From an uncultured delta proteobacterium (GTDB lineage Bacteria > Desulfobacterota > WTBG01 > CAIYCZ01), in NCBI GenBank assembly GCA_903924805.1, contig CAIYCZ010000036.1, positions 1-15,122 of the forward strand: a stretch of 15,122 nucleotides of DNA, given 5' to 3'. Positions 1 to 6,718 of this stretch are shown here, in pieces. Numbering within the stretch: position 1 is the stretch's first letter; each line of letters begins with the position of its first letter. The notes under the pieces are model-generated. The model had not been told where the DNA came from and did not search any database. It worked only from the letters and a program-made list of their open reading frames with translations. A program made the position numbers and the translations under genes.

Positions 1-230
1 ACACTTTTTAGTACCTTTTGTCTCGCTATGTTTCCAGGATGGCCTGTATTCTCCTGAAAAAAACGCGGTGTCAGTGTATGTTTCATACGTCATTACTGCT
101 GTAATATCAAGCTATTACTTTATTTCAGCTTACAGAGATGTTTATCTCGACCCTGAAGGCAGCAGTGAAAAGTGCTCTTTTCTGTTTTTTCCTTGACCTC
201 ACCTGAGGCGTATGATAGGAAGATACTAAC

Positions 231-236
231 TATAAT
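231..236 (+). promoter_or_regulatory. Candidate -10 box for the pyr operon
   Basis: A perfect TATAAT hexamer lies at 231-236. It would place the transcript start near 243 and give a leader of about 120 nt before pyrR. No good -35 box is found 16-18 bases upstream (the sequence there is close to GGCGTA). A TTGACC at 193-198 is too far away, with a 32-base gap. The call rests on the -10 box alone and its position ahead of the operon. Confidence 0.35.
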
Positions 237-275
237 AGAGATACGTTTGCGCACTGAATAATATCAATAATTTTA

Positions 276-356
276 ATGTGCCACACTGTAGCAATGCATA
301 TAGCTCTCAGAAGCGTAAAAAAGGCCTTCCTCATGACGGGGAAGGCCTTTTTTTAG
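276..356 (+). other. Candidate leader-peptide ORF running through the pyrR attenuator
   Basis: ATG at 276 opens 26 codons that run across the whole terminator hairpin (317-354) and stop at TAG 354-356. This stop is formed by the end of the T-tract and is immediately followed by the pyrR ribosome site AGGA (357-360). The arrangement resembles the E. coli pyrBI leader (pyrL), where ribosomes coupled to polymerase disrupt the attenuator hairpin. Against it, no Shine-Dalgarno sequence is visible before 276 or before the internal ATG at 294, and a frame of this length can be open by chance. Confidence 0.22.
317..354 (+). terminator. Intrinsic terminator / probable pyr attenuator
   Basis: Left arm A6 plus GGCCTTCC (317-330), a nine-base loop (331-339), right arm GGAAGGCC (340-347) and seven T (348-354) form a perfect stem with a GC-rich core. 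The T-tract ends nine bases before the pyrR ATG. A terminator this close to a start codon would stop pyrR transcription, which argues for regulated attenuation rather than simple upstream termination. PyrR is known to control pyr operons by attenuation in Bacillus. I could not find the Bacillus PyrR-binding purine motif in the leader, so the mechanism here is open. Confidence 0.85.
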
Positions 357-363
357 AGGACCT

Positions 364-924
364 ATGGCTGACAGCTTGACCAGGATTATCTTAGACAAAC
401 AGGACATAAATAGAACCCTCACGCGCATTGCCCACGAGATCTGGGAAAGAAACCGGGGGTTGGAAAATCTTGTACTTATCGGGATTCGCCGCCGGGGCGT
501 TTCAATTGCCCACCGACTTTCCCGGAAGCTTCAAGAGATCGCAGGCATTTCTGTTCCGGTGGGAGCCCTTGATATAACCCTATACCGAGATGATTTTTCA
601 GAGATTGATTCCCAGCCCGTTATTAAGAAGACAGAAATCCCGTTTTCACTAAAGGGCAAAAGAATTATTCTGTGTGATGATGTCCTCTATACCGGAAGAA
701 CTATTCGGGCAGCCCTGGACGGCATAATTGATCTGGGAAGACCCATGTCGATTCAACTGGCAGTGCTCATAGACAGAGGGCACCGTGAGCTGCCTATTCA
801 TGCCAACTATGTGGGGAAAAATATTTCCACAACAATAGATGAGCTGATTGAGGTTTTTCTGGAAGAGGATGACCATATTGAACAGGTTATCGTTATAAAA
901 GGGCATAAGGATGGAACTCAGTAA
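364..924 (+). CDS. pyrR: PyrR: bifunctional pyr operon regulator / uracil phosphoribosyltransferase
   Basis: This 186-residue protein is close to the usual PyrR length of about 180. It is a type I phosphoribosyltransferase. The PRPP-binding loop DDVLYTGRT is at residues 105-113, and the flanking blocks ITLYRDD and QLAVLIDRGHREL are typical of PyrR. In Bacillus the protein binds pyr leader RNA when UMP or UTP is high and also makes UMP from uracil and PRPP. Several residues I recall as RNA-contacting there (T18, R19, R27, H140, R141) have counterparts at T20, R21, R29, H140 and R141; position 146, Arg in Bacillus, is His here. ATG 364 is preceded by AGGA at 357-360, with tight three-base spacing, directly after the attenuator. 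Its end overlaps pyrB by 14 bases, implying translational coupling. Confidence 0.95.
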   Translation: MADSLTRIILDKQDINRTLTRIAHEIWERNRGLENLVLIGIRRRGVSIAHRLSRKLQEIAGISVPVGALDITLYRDDFSEIDSQPVIKKTEIPFSLKGKRIILCDDVLYTGRTIRAALDGIIDLGRPMSIQLAVLIDRGHRELPIHANYVGKNISTTIDELIEVFLEEDDHIEQVIVIKGHKDGTQ

Positions 925-1846
925 TAAAGACCTCCTTGCTATCCGTGACCTTTCCCCGGAAGAGATTCTGCTTATCTTAGATACTGCAGAATCGATGAAA
1001 GAAATTTCTACCAGAGATATAAAAAAGGTGCCCACCCTGCGGGGGAAAACGGTAATCAATCTTTTCTACGAACCAAGCACCCGCACCAGAACATCTTTTG
1101 AAATTGCCGGGAAACGCCTTAGTGCTGATGTTGTTAACATTTCCACTTCTACCAGCAGTACGACCAAGGGCGAAACGCTTAAGGACACCGGCAGGAATCT
1201 TCAGGCAATGAACCCGGACCTTATTGTTATCCGACATTCCTGTGCCGGAGCCCCCAAGATCCTTGCTGATACACTGCCCGCTTCTATTATCAATGCAGGA
1301 GATGGTGCTCACGAACATCCCACCCAGGCACTTCTGGATGCCTTTACCATCCGGGAAAAGAAGAAGACCCTGTCCGGAATTAAAGTGGCTATTATAGGAG
1401 ATATAACCCATAGCAGGGTTGCCCGCTCAAATATTTTTCTGCTCCAGAAAATGGGGGCTGACATACGGGTATCAGGCCCGCATACCATGGTACCACCATT
1501 CATTGAAGAATTGGGGGTGTCCTTTATGCCTGATATGGAGGAGGCAATCCACGATGTGGATGTCATTATGATGCTCAGGATTCAACTGGAGCGGCAGCAG
1601 CATGGACTCTTCCCGAGCATACGGGAATACTCGCGGTTTTTTGGTCTCAATTTAGAGAAGTTAAAAAAAGCAAAGAGTGACGTGCTTATCATGCATCCAG
1701 GACCAATCAACCGGGGAGTAGAAATTGCTCCTGAAGTTGCCGATGGACCATACTCCATTATCCTCGATCAGGTCACCAGTGGCGTAGCAGTCAGAATGGC
1801 TCTTCTGTACCTCCTGATCGGGAAAGGAAACAGAGAGTCAAACTAG
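911..1846 (+). CDS. pyrB: Aspartate carbamoyltransferase catalytic subunit
   Basis: PyrB condenses carbamoyl phosphate with aspartate to give N-carbamoyl-aspartate, the committed step of pyrimidine synthesis, in the cytosol. The 311-residue length is normal for a catalytic chain. The carbamoyl-phosphate signature STRTR is at residues 56-60 within FYEPSTRTRTSFE, HPTQAL is at 136-141, GDITHSRVARS lies in the aspartate domain, and HPGPINRG begins at 262. All expected catalytic segments are intact. ATG 911 lies inside the end of pyrR (14-base overlap) with GGG at 901-903 as a weak ribosome site, so coupling to pyrR translation is likely. No pyrI regulatory chain follows. The next gene is an apparently active dihydroorotase, so a PyrB-PyrC assembly as in Aquifex or Thermus is possible but inferred. 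Confidence 0.97.
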   Translation: MELSNKDLLAIRDLSPEEILLILDTAESMKEISTRDIKKVPTLRGKTVINLFYEPSTRTRTSFEIAGKRLSADVVNISTSTSSTTKGETLKDTGRNLQAMNPDLIVIRHSCAGAPKILADTLPASIINAGDGAHEHPTQALLDAFTIREKKKTLSGIKVAIIGDITHSRVARSNIFLLQKMGADIRVSGPHTMVPPFIEELGVSFMPDMEEAIHDVDVIMMLRIQLERQQHGLFPSIREYSRFFGLNLEKLKKAKSDVLIMHPGPINRGVEIAPEVADGPYSIILDQVTSGVAVRMALLYLLIGKGNRESN

Positions 1847-1943
1847 ATGGCTCATTGGTAATTGTTCTGAGTGCCCCATAAAGAGAATTACTTCTACACC
1901 GGGGAACTACGTTTAAATTTATTAGTATCTGTTGACCGCTGAA

Positions 1944-1967
1944 GACTGTCAGCTAACAGTCATTTTT
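1944..1967 (+). terminator. Terminator-like hairpin just before pyrC
   Basis: GACTGT (1944-1949), six-base loop, ACAGTC (1956-1961), then A and five T (1963-1967). The stem is perfect but only six pairs. It lies in the 133-base gap between pyrB and pyrC and ends a few bases before the pyrC ribosome site (AGGA 1970-1973). It could be a second attenuator or a structure that limits ribosome access. The short stem keeps confidence moderate. Confidence 0.4.
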
Positions 1968-1969
1968 AC

Positions 1970-1973
1970 AGGA
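1970..1973 (+). promoter_or_regulatory. Ribosome binding site deciding the pyrC start
   Basis: AGGA at 1970-1973 lies six bases before ATG 1980. The alternative upstream TTG at 1932 has no ribosome site and would add 16 residues unrelated to dihydroorotases, partly encoded by the hairpin at 1944-1961. Confidence 0.65.
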
Positions 1974-1979
1974 TTTTTC

Positions 1980-3263
1980 ATGGTGCTTCTTATAAAGAAC
2001 GGACGGGTGTTAGACCCGGCTTCAGGGCTGGATGATGTTGTTGACGTTCTGGTCGAAGGACAGAAAATAAGCACCATTGCAAAGGGGATTAAACCTTCTG
2101 CAAAGGATGTCACGGTAATTGATGCTGCGCATCTGGTTGTGCTGCCCGGCCTTATAGACATCCATACCCACCTTCGAGAGCCGGGACATGAATACAAGGA
2201 AACGATAAGAAGCGGTTCTCTGGCAGGGGCTGCAGGGGGGTTTACCAGCCTGGCTTGCATGGCCAATACCAACCCGGTAAACGACAGTGCTTCAGTAACA
2301 GAGTTTATTCTGGAGAAGGCTCGCAAAGAAGCATGTGTCAATATCTATCCGGTGGGAGCAATCACCAAAGGCCTTAAAGGGGAATCGCTGACCGAAACGG
2401 GAGACCTCAAAGCAGCAGGAGTTATAGCACTTTCTGACGACGGTCACTCTGTAAAAAATGCACAACTGATGCGGCGTGGCTTGGAATACGCTAAAAACTT
2501 TTCCCTTCCCGTGATCTGCCATTGCGAAGACCTTGACCTTTCTGCCGGGGGGGCGATACATGAGGGCACTACTTCTGCTTATTTAGGCCTGAGAGGAATT
2601 CCACCCATAGCTGAAGAAATAATGGTTGCACGGGATATCGCCCTTTGTGAATGGACAAAACACCCCATCCATATTGCCCATGTGAGCACAGCAGGATCGG
2701 TGCGTATTATCAGAGAGGCAAAGGCACGAGGAGTACCGGTTACCGCTGAAACAGCGCCTCACTATTTTACGTTAACAGAAGAAGCGGTTACCACCTTCGA
2801 TACCAATACCAAAATCAACCCGCCGCTGCGTTCAGCGCGGGATGTGGAAGCTATAAAAGAAGGGCTGAAGGATGGGACCATTGATGTCATTGCAAGCGAC
2901 CATGCACCCCATTCCTCGCTGGAAAAGGATGTTGAGTATGATAATGCTGCCTTTGGCATTATTGGATTGGAGACAGCTCTTCCCCTCACGCTGGCGCTTG
3001 TTTCCCAGAAAGTTCTTGACCTCAAACAGGCAGTAGGAAAACTATCATGTAATCCTGCTAAAATTCTCAACCTTAATAAAGGCTCTCTCCGAACGGGCGC
3101 AGATGCGGACATTACCATAGTTGATCTGGAGTCTGAGTTTACCGTTGACGTTACTGCATTCAAATCCAAGAGCAGGAACTCCCCCTTTCATGGATGGCGT
3201 CTTAAGGGTCACGCTACGCACACAATCGTATCCGGTACCATTGTTTTCCAGGCGAAAAACTGA
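1980..3263 (+). CDS. pyrC: Dihydroorotase (type I, metal-dependent)
   Basis: PyrC cyclises N-carbamoyl-aspartate to dihydroorotate, the third step of the pathway. From ATG 1980 the protein has 427 residues, the usual type I length, and begins directly with the family's N-terminal strand (LLIKNGRVLDP). Metal ligands expected for this amidohydrolase are all visible: H62 and H64 in DIHTHLREPG, D153 in LSDDGHS, H181 in ICHCED, H234 in IAHVSTAG and D307 in ASDHAPHS. It is therefore predicted to be active, unlike the degenerate PyrC' partners of some ATCases. It follows pyrB after 133 bases holding a terminator-like hairpin. No carA, carB or pyrD follows; the next gene is a pilus regulator. Confidence 0.96.
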   Translation: MVLLIKNGRVLDPASGLDDVVDVLVEGQKISTIAKGIKPSAKDVTVIDAAHLVVLPGLIDIHTHLREPGHEYKETIRSGSLAGAAGGFTSLACMANTNPVNDSASVTEFILEKARKEACVNIYPVGAITKGLKGESLTETGDLKAAGVIALSDDGHSVKNAQLMRRGLEYAKNFSLPVICHCEDLDLSAGGAIHEGTTSAYLGLRGIPPIAEEIMVARDIALCEWTKHPIHIAHVSTAGSVRIIREAKARGVPVTAETAPHYFTLTEEAVTTFDTNTKINPPLRSARDVEAIKEGLKDGTIDVIASDHAPHSSLEKDVEYDNAAFGIIGLETALPLTLALVSQKVLDLKQAVGKLSCNPAKILNLNKGSLRTGADADITIVDLESEFTVDVTAFKSKSRNSPFHGWRLKGHATHTIVSGTIVFQAKN

Positions 3264-3390
3264 GTTCTGTCAAATCGCTTGCGCTGATTCAGCCTTTCTC
3301 AGGTTACCTGAACTATTCTTTATAAAATCCACTTATACATTTGGGCTTGCAGGGAAAAATCTGATTTGTTAGACTGTCGGTCTTCATCCG

Positions 3391-3418
3391 GGACCTGATC
3401 ATTGATGGTCAGGCCTTT
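3391..3418 (+). terminator. Hairpin between the pyr genes and the pilus regulators
   Basis: CCTGATCA (3394-3401), loop TTGA, TGGTCAGG (3406-3413) pair over eight positions with one G-T wobble. GG 3391-3392 and CC 3414-3415 extend the stem around a bulged A. Only three T follow, so termination would be weak. It may end the pyr transcript or shape the pilR leader. A shorter inverted repeat TCAGGT-T-ACCTGA lies at 3299-3311. The hairpin occupies the alternative start codons at 3402 and 3405, which supports the later pilR start. Confidence 0.4.
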
Positions 3419-3437
3419 GCATGGGAGAGCATGGCGT

Positions 3438-4859
3438 ATGACAAAGCTGCTGATCGTAGATGATGAACAGGGAATTCGCGAGATGCTGGAGATATATTTT
3501 AAACGGGAAGGATATGATGTTACCACAGCATCAGATGGAGAAACGGCACTGGCGTACTGTAAAAAGACACCATTTGATGTTGTCGTTGCTGATATTAAAA
3601 TGCCCCGCATGGATGGCATCAATCTGCTCAACCGGGTAAAAGAATTTTCCCCTGAAACAATTTTTATCATGATTACCGCCTTTGCTTCCTTTGAGACGGC
3701 AAAAGAATCCATGAAAAAAGAGGCTTATGATTATATTACCAAGCCGTTTGATGTGGATGAGGTAAAAAGAAAAATAGACGCTGCCCTTGCAAAGAGAAAT
3801 GAAGAACTGCGTGTCAGCAGCGATGCAGGTATGGCAGTAAACACTTTTGATTCGGTGCCCGGGGCTTCGGCTTTTGAGAATTTGCTGGGACAAAGCGCTG
3901 AAATGAAAAAAGTCTTTGACACTATTCCGCGGGCGGCTCTGGCAAAAACCAATGTGCTTATTACCGGGGAAAGCGGAACCGGTAAAGAGCTGGTAGCAAA
4001 AGCGATCCACTATCACAGCCCCCGCAGGCAAAACCCTTTTGTAACCATTAACTGCGGGGGAATACCTGAGACGCTGTTAGAAAGTGAGCTGTTCGGCTAT
4101 AAAAAGGGAGCGTTCACCGGTGCAGCAGTAAACAAGAAGGGATTCTTTGAGGTTGCCCATGGAGGGACCATCTTTCTCGATGAAGTTGGGGAACTCCCCC
4201 TATCACTTCAGGTAAAGCTGCTCAGGGTGGTTCAGGAAAAAACATTTACACCGGTCGGCGGGACTGAAGAAGTGAAGGTGGATGTTCGCATTATCTCTGC
4301 TACCAACAAAAACCTCGAGAAAAAGGTTATTGAGGGAACATTCAGAGAGGATCTGTACTACCGGCTCAATGTAATTCACATCCACATTTCACCACTTCGG
4401 GAGCGGAAAGAGGATATCCCCCTGATGGCAAACTATTTCCTGAAGAAATATTCACACGAGCTGGGGAAAGATGTTACCGAGATTTCATCCTATGCTATGG
4501 ACTGTCTTTCCCAGTACCATTTCCCTGGGAATGTACGGGAACTGGAGAATATTATTGAAAAAGGGATTGCCCTTGCAAAAACAAGCATTATGCTTCCAGA
4601 AAGTCTTGAGCTTTCAAAGTTTAAAACAGAAGAACAGGAGAGAGCTAAACCCGAAAGTCCAAGTGTCCCCTGTATTCCTCCTGAAGGGATTCAGCTTGAT
4701 GAGATACTGGAACGCTGCGAAAAAGAGTATATAGAAGAAGCTTTAAAAATCTCCAAAGGGTCTATCAGTGGTGCGGCAAAACTTCTGGGTATATCCTTTC
4801 GCTCCATGCGTTACCGTCTGGAGAAGTGCAAGCTTGATGAGCACACATTAAAGCAGTAA
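3438..4859 (+). CDS. pilR: Sigma-54-dependent response regulator, PilR-like (NtrC family)
   Basis: This 473-residue protein is an NtrC-type activator that remodels sigma-54 RNA polymerase after phosphorylation. A receiver domain (residues about 4-118) has acidic pair D8/D9 and phospho-acceptor D52 in VVADIKMPRMDG. The AAA+ domain (about 148-385) has Walker A GESGTGKE at 177-184, the sigma-54 contact motif GAFTGA at 224-229 and Walker B FLDE with D248/E249. The C-terminal Fis-type helix-turn-helix is at about 441-465. ATG 3438 is chosen because GGGAGAG (3423-3429) lies eight bases upstream and the receiver domain starts at once. The PilR assignment rests on the following six-helix PAS kinase and the sigma-54 pilin promoter downstream. 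NtrC, AtoC or HydG relatives share this architecture, so the exact name is inferred. Confidence 0.9.
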   Translation: MTKLLIVDDEQGIREMLEIYFKREGYDVTTASDGETALAYCKKTPFDVVVADIKMPRMDGINLLNRVKEFSPETIFIMITAFASFETAKESMKKEAYDYITKPFDVDEVKRKIDAALAKRNEELRVSSDAGMAVNTFDSVPGASAFENLLGQSAEMKKVFDTIPRAALAKTNVLITGESGTGKELVAKAIHYHSPRRQNPFVTINCGGIPETLLESELFGYKKGAFTGAAVNKKGFFEVAHGGTIFLDEVGELPLSLQVKLLRVVQEKTFTPVGGTEEVKVDVRIISATNKNLEKKVIEGTFREDLYYRLNVIHIHISPLRERKEDIPLMANYFLKKYSHELGKDVTEISSYAMDCLSQYHFPGNVRELENIIEKGIALAKTSIMLPESLELSKFKTEEQERAKPESPSVPCIPPEGIQLDEILERCEKEYIEEALKISKGSISGAAKLLGISFRSMRYRLEKCKLDEHTLKQ

Positions 4860-4915
4860 AATGTTTTTACGGTTATTTACGGGTAGTTAAACCAGATTAA
4901 AAAGCAGTTGCTCAG

Positions 4916-6637
4916 ATGGGTGAAACAGCACAGGTATTAGATCTAAAAGAAGATTTACAAAAAAGGCTTCAGTGGCTCATGTTTTGTAGAGTCATTGTCG
5001 CCTCTTTTTTCCTGGGCATAGCTATTATTGCCCAACTCCAAAGGAGCGAATCATATCTTGCTCCGTATCTCATCTATTTGTACAGCCTCACTGCATGTGT
5101 CTACCTTCTCACCTTTTTGTACATTTTTTTAATCTTTACTACCAGGAATTTTAAGCTGCTTTGTTACCTGCAGATAATGGTAGATATCCTGCTCATAACA
5201 GTGCTTCTCTTTATAACGGGAGGAATAAACAGCATTTTCCCGTTTATGTACAGCATATCAATTATTGCTGCCAGTATCCTGCTCTACAGATTTGGCGGGA
5301 TCCTTACCGCGACAACCGCAAGTTTTTCCTATAGCCTGCTTTTGAGCCTTCAATATAACCACATTATTCATCCCCTTCAAATATCCCCCTTTATTGCGAG
5401 AGGATATGCAGAAGAGCCGCTGGTTTATCCTCTTATTATTAACGTTACTGCTTTTTATCTGGTGGCCCTACTCAGCAGCTTTATTTCTGAGCAGGCTCGA
5501 AAATCTAAAATTCAACTGAAAGAAAAACAAATAGATATCAAAACCCTTGAAGCCCTCAATGAAAATATTATTCAAAGTATTAATAGTGGTCTTCTTACCA
5601 TTGATACCCAGGACAGAATTATTACTTTTAACAGAGCCGCTGAGGAGATTACCGGGTTGTCACAATCGCAGGTATATTTAAAGCACATTGAAGAAATTTT
5701 TTCTGCAGCCATACGTTCCTCTGCAACCACACCTACAGATAAACAGGATCCGGCAATGGCACGATTTGAGGTGCATTTTACCCGGTCTGATGGAAAAGCC
5801 CTTCAGCTTGGATTTTCTTCGTCACTTCTAAAAGACGGCGCCGGTAATGAGATTGGTAAAATCTTAGTATTTCAGGATTTAACCCCATTAAAAGAAATGG
5901 AAGAGTATGTACGACGGATGGATCGACTGGCAGCAATTGGGCGGCTTGCTGCAGGAATTGCCCATGAAGTGAGGAATCCTCTGGCATCTATCAGCGGTTC
6001 CGTACAGGTGCTCAAGAAGAGCCTTCAGTTAAATGATAGTGATAAGCGCTTGATGGATATTGTGCTTTCCGAAAGCAATAATCTCAATCAGCTTATTTCT
6101 AATTTTATCCAGTTTGCCCGACCGGACAGACAGAAAAAGGAGCTCATCTGTCTTAAAAGCCTGGTTGATGAAACGTTACAGCTCTTTCAGAACAGCCCCG
6201 AGTGCAGGGATACCATTGAAATTAACTATGAGGTAGGAGAGGATATCCAGTTAGAAGCAGACCCACGGCAATTTAAGCAGGTGCTCTGGAACCTTCTTAT
6301 CAACGCTACCCAGGCGATGGGTAATGATGGAGGAGAAATAACCATCCGGGCCGGTTACCGGGAAACAGGCGGTTCACCGTTTATCCCGTCACACCATTCC
6401 AATGCGAGCAGGCCGCTGTCTTCCCGCCAGGTTGAGATTATTGTTCAGGATACGGGATGCGGGATTGATGAAAATGAACAGGATAAAATATTTGATCCCT
6501 TTTATACCACAAAAGAACATGGAACAGGGCTCGGCCTTTCGATTGTATATAGAATTATTGAAGAACATGGCGGAAGCATTTCTGTCAAAAGCACAAAAGC
6601 TCAGGGAACTTGTTTTACCATCTGCCTTCCTCTCTAA
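4916..6637 (+). CDS. pilS: Membrane sensor histidine kinase, PilS-like
   Basis: This 573-residue kinase is the likely partner of the preceding regulator. About six hydrophobic helices fill residues 20-192 with short loops and no large periplasmic domain, as in PilS. A linker leads to a PAS domain (about 213-325), a dimerisation/phospho-acceptor helix with H350 in IAHEVRNPLAS, and an HATPase domain with N463 (N box), DTGCG from D512 (G1) and GTGLGL at 536-541 (G2). All catalytic boxes are intact. In Pseudomonas and Geobacter PilS controls PilR and pilin transcription. ATG 4916 lacks a visible Shine-Dalgarno sequence; it begins 56 bases after pilR, and translation may depend on the upstream gene. 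Gene order here is regulator first, kinase second. Confidence 0.9.
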   Translation: MGETAQVLDLKEDLQKRLQWLMFCRVIVASFFLGIAIIAQLQRSESYLAPYLIYLYSLTACVYLLTFLYIFLIFTTRNFKLLCYLQIMVDILLITVLLFITGGINSIFPFMYSISIIAASILLYRFGGILTATTASFSYSLLLSLQYNHIIHPLQISPFIARGYAEEPLVYPLIINVTAFYLVALLSSFISEQARKSKIQLKEKQIDIKTLEALNENIIQSINSGLLTIDTQDRIITFNRAAEEITGLSQSQVYLKHIEEIFSAAIRSSATTPTDKQDPAMARFEVHFTRSDGKALQLGFSSSLLKDGAGNEIGKILVFQDLTPLKEMEEYVRRMDRLAAIGRLAAGIAHEVRNPLASISGSVQVLKKSLQLNDSDKRLMDIVLSESNNLNQLISNFIQFARPDRQKKELICLKSLVDETLQLFQNSPECRDTIEINYEVGEDIQLEADPRQFKQVLWNLLINATQAMGNDGGEITIRAGYRETGGSPFIPSHHSNASRPLSSRQVEIIVQDTGCGIDENEQDKIFDPFYTTKEHGTGLGLSIVYRIIEEHGGSISVKSTKAQGTCFTICLPL

Positions 6638-6644
6638 ACTGTGG

Positions 6645-6675
6645 TACCCTGGTAAATACATGGTGTTACAGGGTA
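6645..6675. repeat. Stem-loop after pilS
   Basis: TACCCTG (6645-6651) pairs with CAGGGTA (6669-6675), and TAA/TTA pairs extend inward past a bulged G, giving about ten pairs. No T-tract follows, so this is not a standard intrinsic terminator. It may stabilise the 3' end of the pilRS mRNA or mark a processing site. Confidence 0.35.
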
Positions 6676-6718
6676 ATTAGATTAATACCTGTCCGAAGAA
6701 ATCCGATAAATATTCCCC

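Larger units (their letters stand above)
1..363. other. Intergenic/leader region upstream of pyrR
   Basis: No confident gene lies here. Positions 2-196 on the plus strand form an open frame of 64 codons entering from the window edge. It has a hydrophobic middle section but no recognised family, so it could be the tail of an upstream gene or chance. A weak hairpin GAAAAG-TGCT-CTTTTC at 167-182 followed by TGTTTTTT could be an upstream terminator. A 5-2-5 inverted repeat (CCTCA-CC-TGAGG) lies at 197-208. The rest is AT-rich leader ending in the strong terminator listed separately. Confidence 0.5.

Noticed and set aside
193..236. TTGACC (193-198) paired with TATAAT (231-236) as one promoter
   Set aside because: The spacer is 32 bases, about twice the workable distance.
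243..316. Bacillus-type PyrR binding loop in the pyrR leader
   Set aside because: I searched by eye for the conserved purine-rich motif and found no acceptable match.
649..1059. Minus-strand ORF opposite pyrR and pyrB
   Set aside because: It is the antisense shadow of two well-supported genes, with no recognisable domain.
1932..1979. Upstream TTG start for pyrC adding 16 residues
   Set aside because: No ribosome site, the extension is encoded through a hairpin, and dihydroorotases begin at the ATG 1980 position.
3406..3421. Sigma-54-like element before pilR (TGG, G, then TTTGCA with right spacing)
   Set aside because: The -24 half has three mismatches, it overlaps the hairpin, and its start site near 3432 would remove the pilR ribosome site at 3423-3429.
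3402..3437. Upstream TTG/ATG starts for pilR
   Set aside because: They lie in the loop of a hairpin, lack a ribosome site, and add residues before the normal receiver-domain start.
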